Below are positions 45,461-52,644 of a stretch of 64,000 nucleotides of DNA, piece after piece (positions within the stretch are counted from its first letter, which is position 1; each line of letters opens with the position of its first letter). Made by a program: the position numbers and the translations under genes. The DNA is from Chryseobacterium paludis (GTDB lineage Bacteria; Bacteroidota; Bacteroidia; Flavobacteriales; Weeksellaceae): positions 1,674,001-1,738,000 of the forward strand of contig NZ_CP099966.1 of NCBI RefSeq assembly GCF_025403485.1. Reading direction: 5' to 3'. The notes below the pieces were generated by a model. The model had not been told where the DNA came from. It searched no databases and saw nothing but the letters and a program-made list of their open reading frames with translations.

Positions 45461-46533
45461 AAGGGAATGGTTAAATCAATGGTAAATTCTTTTTCTTCGG
45501 AGGTTATATTCAAATGATGTGTATCACCATACAAAAGCTCCAATCTTCTTTTAATATTGGCAAGCCCTAACCCACTATTACTAACATTAGAAATAGGAAA
45601 ATCCGGATTTTGAGAATTGCGGCATATAAAATGAAGCTTTTGGCTTTCTATTTCCACAACTATTCTAACCCACGACTTTTCACCGCTAATATCTACACTA
45701 TGCTTTACGGCGTTTTCCACAAAAGATGTAAACAGATTAGGTGGAATAAATGTGCTATTCAAGAGTCTTTTGTCTGTATCACTATGGATATCGAACGAAA
45801 AATTTTCCCTTCTTATATTTTCCAGATTGAGAAAGTTTGATAAAAACTCAATCTCAGAAACCAGCAATGTTTTTTCCTCACCATTCTCATACAGCTGATA
45901 TCTTAAGAACTCTGATAACTTCACGATCATCGTAGATGCCTTTTCAGGATCAGTTCTTATTAATGCTTTTACATTATTCAGCATATTGAACAAAAAATGA
46001 GGGTTCATCTGGTTCCGGAGCTCATTTAATTCCATTTTCAATGTAAGATTACTCAACTCTATAATTCTTTTATTATCCCGTGTCCATTTCTGGAGTAATT
46101 TCACTGTAGTTGTAGCCAATATAATAGGAACACATGTCATCACTCCTTCATAAAGGCCACCTTTGTTACTATTTTTAGGTATTTCAGTAAGCCTGTAATC
46201 CAAAAAGAAATGATTAAAACTATATGCAATAAGATTCAGCCCAATAACCCCGAGTAATATCAACAGAATTAAATACGAAATATAATACGTTTTAAAGAAA
46301 AATAATGGCACCAGAATATAAATATTAATATACACCATACTTACTAAGCAAACGTATACATAACATAAAATATAATATTGGTAATCTTCAGCAAACCAAC
46401 GCCAGAAACTTGCACTATATAACAATGCAAAAAAGATTATCAAAAACACTAAATGTCTTAAAAACCGATATCGCTCTTCTACAAGAAAATCGATAACTAA
46501 AATATTTTTCAACTCCCGTGAACTGTATTTCAT
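45457..46533 (-). CDS. LytS/YehU-type sensor histidine kinase
   Basis: I chose the ATG at 46533 (358 residues). A longer frame begins at a TTG at 46623, inside the repeat region, and would run through a perfect -7 box. Two groups of membrane helices follow (HLVFLIIFFALLYSASFW, YILCYVYVCLVSMVYINI, YLILLILLGVIGLNLIAY and GVMTCVPIILATTTV). The His-kinase dimerisation motif is ELRNQMNPHFLFNMLNNVKA with its phosphorylated His. The ATPase part has FIPPNLFTSFVENAVKHSVD and NSGLGLANIKRRLELLYG. No other input domain is seen, so the signal is sensed in the membrane or via small loops. It is paired with the LytTR regulator. Confidence 0.92.
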   Translation of the reverse strand: MKYSSRELKNILVIDFLVEERYRFLRHLVFLIIFFALLYSASFWRWFAEDYQYYILCYVYVCLVSMVYINIYILVPLFFFKTYYISYLILLILLGVIGLNLIAYSFNHFFLDYRLTEIPKNSNKGGLYEGVMTCVPIILATTTVKLLQKWTRDNKRIIELSNLTLKMELNELRNQMNPHFLFNMLNNVKALIRTDPEKASTMIVKLSEFLRYQLYENGEEKTLLVSEIEFLSNFLNLENIRRENFSFDIHSDTDKRLLNSTFIPPNLFTSFVENAVKHSVDISGEKSWVRIVVEIESQKLHFICRNSQNPDFPISNVSNSGLGLANIKRRLELLYGDTHHLNITSEEKEFTIDLTIPL

Positions 46534-46550
46534 ATCATTACAACGAGCAA

Positions 46551-46558
46551 CAAAATTA
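46551..46558 (-). promoter_or_regulatory. Bacteroidota -7 box (TAATTTTG) of the kinase operon
   Basis: A perfect TAnnTTTG on the minus strand lies 17 bases before the kinase ATG. It is 27 bp from the nearest repeat at 46586. No TTG at the usual -33 spacing is seen, which suits an activator-dependent promoter. Confidence 0.65.
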
Positions 46559-46585
46559 GTATTATTAAAAACAAAAAGCCGAAAA

Positions 46586-46660
46586 TTATACCAAATCCGA
46601 AGTTTATTATACCAATTTTCCAATCAGGATTTGGTATAATATCTAAAGGATTTGGTATAA
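46586..46660. repeat. Four TTGGTATAA elements in two 21-bp-spaced pairs facing divergent promoters
   Basis: Copies 1 and 2, TTATACCAA, are at 46586-46594 and 46607-46615, a 21-bp step. Copies 3 and 4, GGATTTGGTATAA, are at 46627-46639 and 46648-46660, again 21 bp apart and in the opposite orientation. Copy 1 with its flank (TTATACCAAATCC, 46586-46598) is the exact inverse of copies 3 and 4. Each pair points toward its own promoter, with the nearest -7 box 27-28 bp away on either side. The pairs match the direct-repeat geometry of LytTR-domain sites (9 bp plus 12 bp). The kinase/LytTR operon lies immediately beyond. Confidence 0.8.
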
Positions 46661-46688
46661 AAAAATTCTAATCCCTCCCTATTCTATT

Positions 46689-46696
46689 TTTCTTTG
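46689..46696 (+). promoter_or_regulatory. Candidate -7 box (TTTCTTTG) of the 142-residue gene operon
   Basis: This is a 7-of-8 match to TAnnTTTG, 20 bases before the ATG at 46717 and 28 bp from the nearest repeat at 46660. The placement mirrors the kinase promoter. Confidence 0.5.
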
Positions 46697-46716
46697 CCCT
46701 GTTTAATTTACCATTT

Positions 46717-47145
46717 ATGGATATTACCGTTTTCCAAGAACTAACAGAACAAATAACATTGGAATGTTTTTTTATGACCGATTCTCAACAAGAAGAAAAA
46801 GTAATTCAGCTAATTGACCTTCATCATTTTATTGAATGTTATGATCCTGGAATAAAAATCCACAAAGCTATTCACAATCCTATCAATATTATTGAAGAGA
46901 ATGGCATTAGGAAGGGAATTTTATTTTACGACCATAAACATTCCAGTCTAATTGACATATCTGATTGTGAAGCATTTAAGAGACTACATCAATTACAGGA
47001 AATGTGGTTTGTATTCGTAGAAGAAGACATGCATAATCATTCTAATCGTCATATTGACTTTATCATAGAAAATAGTCTTGAAACATTTTATGACAGAATA
47101 TTTCTGTTCAATTTCTTCCAATCAATAATTAACAAATTAAAATAA
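46717..47145 (+). CDS. Hypothetical protein in the LytTR-controlled divergent operon
   Basis: The 142-residue soluble protein has no signal peptide or membrane helix. It is rich in His, Glu, Asp and Ile: FMTDSQQEEKVIQLIDLHHF, then YDPGIKIHKAIHNPINII, GILFYDHKHSSLIDISD and EDMHNHSNRHIDFIIENSLE. The run of His residues could bind metal, but no known motif is present. I do not recognise the family. It is followed after 3 bp by an outer-membrane protein gene, and its promoter region carries two of the repeats described at 46586. It is probably expressed with that gene under the two-component system. Confidence 0.75.
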   Translation: MDITVFQELTEQITLECFFMTDSQQEEKVIQLIDLHHFIECYDPGIKIHKAIHNPINIIEENGIRKGILFYDHKHSSLIDISDCEAFKRLHQLQEMWFVFVEEDMHNHSNRHIDFIIENSLETFYDRIFLFNFFQSIINKLK

Positions 47146-47148
47146 TTT

Positions 47149-48126
47149 ATGAGAAACTTCCGAAAAATCCTCTTGCCATTCGCTATCCTCCCTTTTAAGA
47201 GTATTATTTCTGCCCAAAAAAAAGATAGCATCCCGCAAAAAGTCATTGCTTTTGTAACTGATAAATTCCCGCAAACGAGGGATTTCAATCTTGAGTATAC
47301 TCAACTCACTCCTTATAAATATTCTTCTTCCTTATATGGAGCCAATCAACCGGATAATAAAATCAAAAACTTTCAACAACTGAAAGCTAATGCAAATATT
47401 TATTTTTTTAAACATGAAAAATGGATTTTGAATGCAGCATTAAATTATCGTTATACCTCTATTAATGCTGAGAACAACGTCTTCTTTTTACCTGAAGAAA
47501 ACAATAAAGGAGATTTCCATTATCATTCTGAAGCTTTGAGTATTACCCATATTTCTAAATTATTCAATAAAATGGCCATCTATTCTGCAACAGCCTCAGT
47601 GGATGGAAGTGAACAACACTTTGAAAGAGTTCGTGGAATGCTGACGGGTTCTTTAATATTAAAAGCTAATGCTAAAACTAAAATGACATTGGGAGTTGCT
47701 TTATTTCTGGATCCAAGCACACAGGTTCCGGCACTTCCTATTTTCACTTATGAACATAGGTTTAACAACGGTTGGGTCGCAGATGTTGTTCTTCCTAAAA
47801 AGATATTGATAAGGAAAGATATGTTTTCAAATGGTAGAATTTCTTTTGGAACTGAAATGGATAATACATCTCTTTATATTTACCGATCAGATAAGAGATA
47901 CGAATTCAGGCAACTTGAAATTAACTCTGGAGCAATTTATGAACATAATCTCGGTTCAAACCTTATCGCCACGCTAAAAACCGGGGTTAGAGTAATGCCA
48001 AGGGCTAGGCTATTTGATAAAGAAGAATCTTTCAAAGATTATACGTTAGAAACCACGGCAAAGCCTTCTTTATATTTCAATCTGGGTATTTCTTATAATC
48101 CTTTTGCAAGACCGAAGGCGAAATAA
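47149..48126 (+). CDS. Outer-membrane beta-barrel protein (DUF6268-like)
   Basis: This 325-residue precursor has an N-terminal signal-like segment (MRNFRKILLPFAILPFKSII with SAQ) and alternating strands typical of small barrels: FNLEYTQLTPYKYSSSLYGA, ANANIYFFKHEKWILNAALN, TMTLGVALFLDPSTQVPALP-like strand order, and the C-terminal YFNLGISYNPFARPKAK. The pattern fits DUF6268-type outer-membrane proteins, from memory. It is the second gene of the plus-strand operon facing the LytTR kinase operon, 3 bp after the hypothetical gene. Its cargo or role is unknown; it may be the output of that signalling system. Confidence 0.75.
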   Translation: MRNFRKILLPFAILPFKSIISAQKKDSIPQKVIAFVTDKFPQTRDFNLEYTQLTPYKYSSSLYGANQPDNKIKNFQQLKANANIYFFKHEKWILNAALNYRYTSINAENNVFFLPEENNKGDFHYHSEALSITHISKLFNKMAIYSATASVDGSEQHFERVRGMLTGSLILKANAKTKMTLGVALFLDPSTQVPALPIFTYEHRFNNGWVADVVLPKKILIRKDMFSNGRISFGTEMDNTSLYIYRSDKRYEFRQLEINSGAIYEHNLGSNLIATLKTGVRVMPRARLFDKEESFKDYTLETTAKPSLYFNLGISYNPFARPKAK

Positions 48127-48210
48127 TTAAAATTTTCCGGTTTCATATTTAACCTCAAGGTTAAATCACTATCAAACCTCCAACACAGCATTTAGTTTTC
48201 ACATTAATTC

Positions 48211-48230
48211 GCCACTAAAATTATAGTGGC
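48211..48230 (+). repeat. Small inverted repeat upstream of the glycosyltransferase
   Basis: GCCACTA and TAGTGGC form a 7-bp perfect stem with a 6-base loop, 47 bp before the next ATG. It has no T run, so it is more likely an operator or a small RNA stem than a terminator. Confidence 0.4.
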
Positions 48231-48276
48231 CGGTTCTACTATTGTGTATTATCTAAACCTGTTAATTAATTAAAAT

Positions 48277-48951
48277 ATGTCCATTCCAAAACAAATATTC
48301 CAGACTTTTAAGTCTAAAAAACTTCCCTGGCTAACCCAATGGTATATCTGGAGGATGAAAAGAAAAAACCCAGAATATCAATACCACTTTTACGATGATG
48401 CTGATATCGAAAATTTCATAACAAATGAATTTCCACCTGAGTACATCGAAAATTACAACAAGCTAACTATTGGTGCTGCAAAAGCCGATTTTTTCAGATA
48501 TGCTATCTTATATAAGAAAGGCGGAATCTATTTAGATGTAGACAGTGCGGTTACAAGACCGTTCAAAAATCTGATAAATGATGATGATGAAGCTGTAATC
48601 AGCAAGGAAAGGCATGAAGGATTATATGTGCAATGGGCACTTATTTTCAATAAAAATCATCCTTTTTTGAAAAAGACATTAGATCTGATGCTTGATAATA
48701 TAAAGACGCATCGGTATCCTAATAATATCCATGCTACTACGGGTCCATCAGTATTTAGTAATGCAATCAATCAAAGTTTAGAAGAGAACTCAAATATACC
48801 ATACAGTTTATTTAAAGGGGTTGAATTTCGTGGGTATCTACAATTCAAATATAAATTAGGGAAGTTCTTTTTATACGAAAAAAGGGCTGAACATTGGAAA
48901 CAGAAACAAATATCCCAGGATATTATTACACAAAATCGAATAACACTATAG
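48277..48951 (+). CDS. DXD-type glycosyltransferase (capsule/mannosyltransferase-like)
   Basis: The 224-residue protein matches the Gly_transf_sug (OCH1-like) family: IPKQIFQTFKSKKLP at the N-terminus, YQYHFYDDADIENFI, then GAAKADFFRYAILYKKGGIY followed by LDVDSAV with the DXD motif at D87-x-D89, which binds the nucleotide sugar through a metal. The later NIHATTGPSVFSNAI is also typical. It lacks a signal or membrane anchor, so it probably works on the cytoplasmic face in capsule or surface-glycan synthesis. The sugar donor is unknown. Confidence 0.9.
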   Translation: MSIPKQIFQTFKSKKLPWLTQWYIWRMKRKNPEYQYHFYDDADIENFITNEFPPEYIENYNKLTIGAAKADFFRYAILYKKGGIYLDVDSAVTRPFKNLINDDDEAVISKERHEGLYVQWALIFNKNHPFLKKTLDLMLDNIKTHRYPNNIHATTGPSVFSNAINQSLEENSNIPYSLFKGVEFRGYLQFKYKLGKFFLYEKRAEHWKQKQISQDIITQNRITL

Positions 48952-49028
48952 AGTTCTTTATATAAAGTATCCTTATAATCATAAAATATTCATCTTAGAA
49001 TATATCAAATTAAGATCAGATTAATGTT

Positions 49029-49036
49029 TAAATTTG
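49029..49036 (+). promoter_or_regulatory. Bacteroidota -7 box (TAAATTTG)
   Basis: A perfect TAnnTTTG lies 36 bases before the ATG at 49073. No -33 TTG was found at the usual distance. Confidence 0.5.
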
Positions 49037-49072
49037 TTTTCGGGTATTCACTTTTAAACAACATCTCTGCTC

Positions 49073-49675
49073 ATGATTAATATCAACGATTTCATTGATA
49101 ATTTTTTTGATTTCAATTCTAATATTTACACTCTTCCCTGGGAAATCATCAGTAACCTTGATGATCTTCTGAAAGAGAAGTTTGATAATTTAAATGATGA
49201 GTATGAAATTTCCGGTGATGTTGCCGTTCATAAAACGGCAACCGTAGAGCAGAATGTTATTTTCAAAGGTAGAATCATTATTGGCGCAAATTCTTTTATT
49301 GGTGCCAACGCTTATTTAAGAGGCCCTATTTATATAGGAAAAGATGTTAAAATTGGTCCCGGAAGTGAGATCAAGCAAAGTATAATTTTTAATGAGACTG
49401 CTGTGGCTCATTTTAATTATATAGGAAATAGCATTATCGGAAACAGAATCAATTTTGAGGCAGGATCTATTTGTGCTAATCATTACAATGAGAGAAAAGA
49501 CAAAGAGATATCTGTTCTATTGAATAATGAAATTATAAAAACAAATACAGAGAAATTTGGATCTTTAGTTGGTGATGATTCCAGGATAGGTGCTAATGCT
49601 GTTCTGTCTCCCGGAACTTTATTACCAAAAGAAAGTATCGTTAAAAGATTGGAACTTATTGAACAGATTAAATAG
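49073..49675 (+). CDS. Left-handed beta-helix (hexapeptide-repeat) transferase-like protein
   Basis: The 200-residue protein has a short N-terminal part (IYTLPWEIISNLDDLLKEKF) then a run of hexapeptide repeats: VAVHKTATVEQNVIFKGRII, IGANSFIGANAYLRGPIYIG, KDVKIGPGSEIKQSIIF, AHFNYIGNSIIGNRINFEAG and LVGDDSRIGANAVLSPGTLL. This is the trimeric acyl- or nucleotidyl-transferase fold of LpxA/GlmU C-terminal type. NYIGNSIIG with ICANHY resembles GlmU-like nucleotide-sugar enzymes and may suggest an acetyltransferase. The substrate is unknown. It has its own -7 box. Confidence 0.85.
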   Translation: MININDFIDNFFDFNSNIYTLPWEIISNLDDLLKEKFDNLNDEYEISGDVAVHKTATVEQNVIFKGRIIIGANSFIGANAYLRGPIYIGKDVKIGPGSEIKQSIIFNETAVAHFNYIGNSIIGNRINFEAGSICANHYNERKDKEISVLLNNEIIKTNTEKFGSLVGDDSRIGANAVLSPGTLLPKESIVKRLELIEQIK

Positions 49676-49832
49676 ATAGATATACGTTACCATATAAAAA
49701 TTTAAACCCAAAAAGTTGTAAAAGCTTTTCTTATCAATTTAAAAAAAATCTGACAAAAGTTCGCAAAGGATGAAAATCTATGATTTTCATAACTTACTTA
49801 TTTTTAACGTTAAGATATTTCAGGGTCTCCCA

Positions 49833-50168
49833 TTAATGGGTTCCCATTTTTGAAAAAAGGTTGATAATGATCACGCCAATCACAATTAATGCAATACCTA
49901 TGATCGCAGGTAGATCTGGAACCTGTTTAAAAGCTACTACTCCTATAATTGTTATACATATAATGCCGACACCTGACCATATCGCATAAGTAACTCCAAT
50001 AGGAATATGACGAAGTGTAAGGCTTAGGAAATAAAAAGCAGCAGAATATCCGGCAATGGTTACAAGAGATGGTATAAGCTTTGAAAACTCTTCAGATTTC
50101 TTCAGAAATGTTGTAGCAATGATTTCAAAAACAATTGCCAAAATAAGATAGATATAACTGCGGCCCAT
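49833..50168 (-). CDS. Small multidrug resistance (SMR) efflux transporter
   Basis: The 111-residue protein has four membrane helices and the SMR signature with the key Glu in helix 1: YIYLILAIVFEIIATTFLKK (E15), then the conserved Gly, Trp and Tyr region TYAIWSGVGIICITIIGVVA. It works as an antiparallel or parallel dimer and exports cationic compounds or guanidinium in exchange for protons. SugE-like and EmrE-like types cannot be told apart by sequence here. It is a single-gene unit. Confidence 0.93.
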   Translation of the reverse strand: MGRSYIYLILAIVFEIIATTFLKKSEEFSKLIPSLVTIAGYSAAFYFLSLTLRHIPIGVTYAIWSGVGIICITIIGVVAFKQVPDLPAIIGIALIVIGVIIINLFSKMGTH

Positions 50169-50623
50169 AGAAAAAATCTTTATTTACAAAAGTAGTAAAA
50201 GTGACTGTCATTTTTTTGCTCAAATTCTGTCTATTATTAAATATCCGTAATGAATTATTTATAAGCGCTTTAAAAATAAATTTTTCTTAATATTTAATCT
50301 CCCATTTTTCACTTTTAAGTGTTTTATATGATAATGCATTTTATAATAATATGCATAGCATTTCATTTATCAATCTGTAAATACAGAACGGAAATCTTTT
50401 ATCAAATTAATAATTTTTACGAATAAGATAATAATAATACACATATTTTTTCAATAATACATTAAATTAATGTAAACAATTAATCACGAAAAGCACACAC
50501 ATAAAACACCTAAATACCTGATAAACATCACACTTATTCTATTTGGCATGTCGTTTGAGAGTTGTAATATTGCAATTAGAAAATTAGTAAAGAAAGTATA
50601 ATTAAAATTTAAAAAAAACAAAA
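50169..50623. other. Intergenic region upstream of the 26-residue gene
   Basis: The 455 bp are very AT-rich without a supported long frame. It contains the SMR promoter at the left and the promoter at 50543 at the right. The stretch 50280-50500 is a plain A/T tract with no repeat I can define. Confidence 0.45.
50543..50572 (+). promoter_or_regulatory. Candidate Bacteroidota promoter (TTG-N19-TAATATTG)
   Basis: TTG at 50543-50545 and TAATATTG at 50565-50572 (7 of 8 against TAnnTTTG) have a 19-base spacer, within the 17-23 of the consensus. The leader to the ATG at 50624 is about 45 bases and very A-rich. Confidence 0.55.
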
Positions 50624-50704
50624 ATGGTAACTTACGCTTTTATCGCAACATGTATAGTAGTATTCGCTTCTTATTTTACAACAGTTAGAAGAGAAAGAAA
50701 TTAA
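50624..50704 (+). CDS. 26-residue membrane peptide
   Basis: The ATG at 50624 opens a 26-codon frame: MVTYAFIATCIVVFASYF then TTVRRERN and TAA. It has one hydrophobic helix followed by a basic, Arg-rich tail, the typical form of small membrane proteins. It is preceded by an A-rich leader (TTTAAAAAAAACAAAA) like those of real genes here and by a plausible promoter. It is too short for routine gene finders. Function is unknown; small proteins of this shape often modulate transporters or kinases. Three hairpins follow before the next gene. Confidence 0.6.
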   Translation: MVTYAFIATCIVVFASYFTTVRRERN

Positions 50705-50716
50705 TTAAAAACGCTT

Positions 50717-50814
50717 AGCTGCATTCAGCTTCGACTATTTATATTAGTTTGTATTGTTTATGTTTGCAATCTGAAAAATCAGATCGCCGCTCTTTTACTC
50801 CACTGGAGTAAAAG
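50717..50814 (+). other. Three tandem hairpins between the 26-residue gene and mepB-like gene
   Basis: AGCTG-catt-CAGCT at 50717-50730, ATCTGA-aaaa-TCAGAT at 50769-50784, and CTTTTACTCC-act-GGAGTAAAAG at 50792-50814 (10-bp perfect stem) are separate stems. None has a clean T run, so they are not typical terminators. The last ends 19 bases before the MepB-like start codon, so they may act as a leader or an operator. Confidence 0.5.
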
Positions 50815-50833
50815 GGCCCAAAACATAAATTAA

Positions 50834-51334
50834 ATGATCCACCAACTTACTCATATTCAAAAATCAGTTTTTACAAAGCTGAATCAGACAATTTCCAATT
50901 TACATCCCGATTTAGAATGCGAAGAATACTCGGGGTATAACTTCCGGCTGAATCAATACCATATCAAATTCAGAAAAGCTAAAATAACTCCGAAGAAAAT
51001 CGGACAATTTGTTACGTTATGGAAAAGAAATCCAGACACACAACAAACAGAACCTTTTACCATTTCTGACCAATCCGATTTTTATATCATTTACGCTGAA
51101 CTTGACAACAAGTCCGGTTTTTTCTTTTTCCCGAACACTATACTTTCTCAACAATCTATTTTAACCACGCCTTCAAAAGAAGGAAAACGAGGATTCAGAG
51201 TTTATCCTGACTGGGATATTCCACAAAATAAACAGGCTGAAAAAACAAAGAAGTGGCAAGAAAGTTTCTTTATAGATTTTTCAAAAAGTACATATCTGGA
51301 AAAATTTGAAGAGATTTTAAACCTAAACCTATAG
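50834..51334 (+). CDS. MepB-like protein
   Basis: The 166-residue cytosolic protein has the MepB pattern: ECEEYSGYNFRLNQYHIKFR, KAKITPKKIGQFVTLWKRNP, then IYAELDNKSGFFFFPNTILS and GKRGFRVYPDWDIP. In Staphylococcus MepB lies in the mepRAB multidrug-efflux locus, but its activity is not known. Here no MepA-like pump is adjacent; the SMR transporter at 49833 is the nearest efflux gene and is on the other strand. It follows the hairpin-rich leader. Confidence 0.85.
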   Translation: MIHQLTHIQKSVFTKLNQTISNLHPDLECEEYSGYNFRLNQYHIKFRKAKITPKKIGQFVTLWKRNPDTQQTEPFTISDQSDFYIIYAELDNKSGFFFFPNTILSQQSILTTPSKEGKRGFRVYPDWDIPQNKQAEKTKKWQESFFIDFSKSTYLEKFEEILNLNL

Positions 51335-51361
51335 CAAGCACCTCAAAATACTCTAAATTTT

Positions 51362-51369
51362 TATCTTTG
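51362..51369 (+). promoter_or_regulatory. Bacteroidota -7 box (TATCTTTG)
   Basis: A perfect TAnnTTTG lies 49 bases before the AAA ATPase ATG at 51419, with no -33 TTG at the usual distance. Confidence 0.5.
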
Positions 51370-51418
51370 TATATTCTAACATGTTCTATAAGAAACATCT
51401 TAAAATCATTTAAAAAGC

Positions 51419-52141
51419 ATGAACCTGTACAATCTTATCATCCAAGACAAAGAAGAAGTTACCCTTAATGATGTATTTCTGGAAGAAACCAATAAAGAAC
51501 AACTTGTACAACTGATCAAAGAACATACATATCTCAAGGAGCTTCAGGAATATGGGCTTCCTGTTAACAATAAAATTTTTCTGCAGGGAAGTTCAGGATG
51601 TGGAAAAACAATGACTGCAAAAGCTATTGCCAATGCTCTCGGTAAAAGCATCATTATCTTAAACCTCAGCAATATTGTTTCATCCCGTATCGGAGAAACT
51701 TCTCAGAATATCAAAATGATCTTTGATAAAGCAAGCCGGGAAAGATCCGTTCTCTTTCTGGATGAATTGGATCAGATAGGTAAGGCAAGAGGTAGTGATG
51801 ATAAAGATGTTGGCGAAATGAGGAGGCTCGTTAATACTTTGATCCAGCTTATCGATTATTATCCCGAGAATGCTCTATTGCTTTGCGCCACCAATCATCC
51901 GGAAATTATTGACACTGCTCTATTAAGACGTTTTCAATTAAAAATTAATTATAAAATGCCTCCAAAAGAATTCCTGGATCATTTTTATGACAATCTGCTA
52001 TCTAAATTTCCAGAGGATTTAAAGCATATTGATCGACAATACAATATTTCTTTTGCTGAGGCTAAAGATCATACGTTTACTGTTGTTAAAGGGAATTTAA
52101 TTAAAAAACTGGAAACTGAAACTCAATCCGCAAAAATATAA
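51419..52141 (+). CDS. AAA-family ATPase
   Basis: The 240-residue protein carries one complete AAA module: Walker A GSSGCGKT at 57-64, Walker B VLFLDELD at 111-118, sensor 1 in LLLCATNHPE (N159) and the Arg pair LLRRF at 169-172. It lacks a protease or zinc-binding extension, unlike FtsH, so it is a small stand-alone AAA protein, perhaps a single-domain remodeller. An N-terminal helix and a C-terminal basic helix flank the core. The substrate is unknown. It has its own -7 box and a strong terminator. Confidence 0.9.
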   Translation: MNLYNLIIQDKEEVTLNDVFLEETNKEQLVQLIKEHTYLKELQEYGLPVNNKIFLQGSSGCGKTMTAKAIANALGKSIIILNLSNIVSSRIGETSQNIKMIFDKASRERSVLFLDELDQIGKARGSDDKDVGEMRRLVNTLIQLIDYYPENALLLCATNHPEIIDTALLRRFQLKINYKMPPKEFLDHFYDNLLSKFPEDLKHIDRQYNISFAEAKDHTFTVVKGNLIKKLETETQSAKI

Positions 52142-52193
52142 GATAACCTTCAATGGTTTACACAGCTTTTTTAAATGACCAAGATGACAAAAT

Positions 52194-52237
52194 AAAAAGT
52201 AATACCTCTCAAAAATTTGAGAGGTATTACTTTTTTA
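52194..52237 (+). terminator. Strong terminator after the AAA ATPase
   Basis: A stem of about 19 bp (AAAAGTAATACCTCTCAAA with its complement at 52216-52235) and six T residues at 52231-52236. Confidence 0.92.
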
Positions 52238-52367
52238 ATTTCAAAAAATACCTGTACAGCTATAGTTTAAAACGATGTGCTATTCGAGGCATATAACTCT
52301 AAAATAATTCACTCGTATTCGGCATATTTATTGCTGATAATTCACTAATAACCAAACATATGTAAAT

Positions 52368-52565
52368 ATGATAAAAAAACTACTCCCTATTTGCCTATTT
52401 ATGGCAACACTATTCTTGTATTCTTGCGAAAAAAGCAATAGTAATTTACAAGTTAATGAAAGTCAATCTGCAATTAAAACTACATCTATCATTACGTTTG
52501 TTGTAGTGGCAGTAATACTTCTCATAGCATATACGTCAAAATACATGTCGAAAAGAAGACCGTAG
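52368..52565 (+). CDS. Small lipoprotein with a C-terminal membrane helix
   Basis: The 65-residue protein has a lipoprotein signal (MIKKLLPICLFMATLFLYSC, Cys at 20), a short polar part and a second hydrophobic helix (TSIITFVVVAVILLIAYTSK) ending in a basic KYMSKRRP. Two membrane anchors in so small a protein suggest a bitopic envelope peptide. It ends at 52565 and a bidirectional terminator follows. I do not recognise the family. Confidence 0.7.
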   Translation: MIKKLLPICLFMATLFLYSCEKSNSNLQVNESQSAIKTTSIITFVVVAVILLIAYTSKYMSKRRP

Positions 52566-52590
52566 AATAAAACGTAAGATTATTAAAAAT

Positions 52591-52621
52591 AATAACCCAC
52601 TCAGATTTTGAGTGGGTTATT
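52591..52621. terminator. Bidirectional terminator between the small lipoprotein and gcvP
   Basis: AATAACCCACTCA at 52591-52603 pairs with TGAGTGGGTTATT at 52609-52621 around a 5-base loop; T- and A-rich sequence lies on either side. Confidence 0.88.
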
Positions 52622-52644
52622 TATGTTTATCTAGAAATAGTCTA

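Noticed and set aside
46534..46623. Upstream TTG extension of the sensor kinase
   Set aside because: The extension runs through the -7 box and the repeat region, and its residues look unlike a protein N-terminus. The ATG at 46533 is followed at once by normal kinase sequence.
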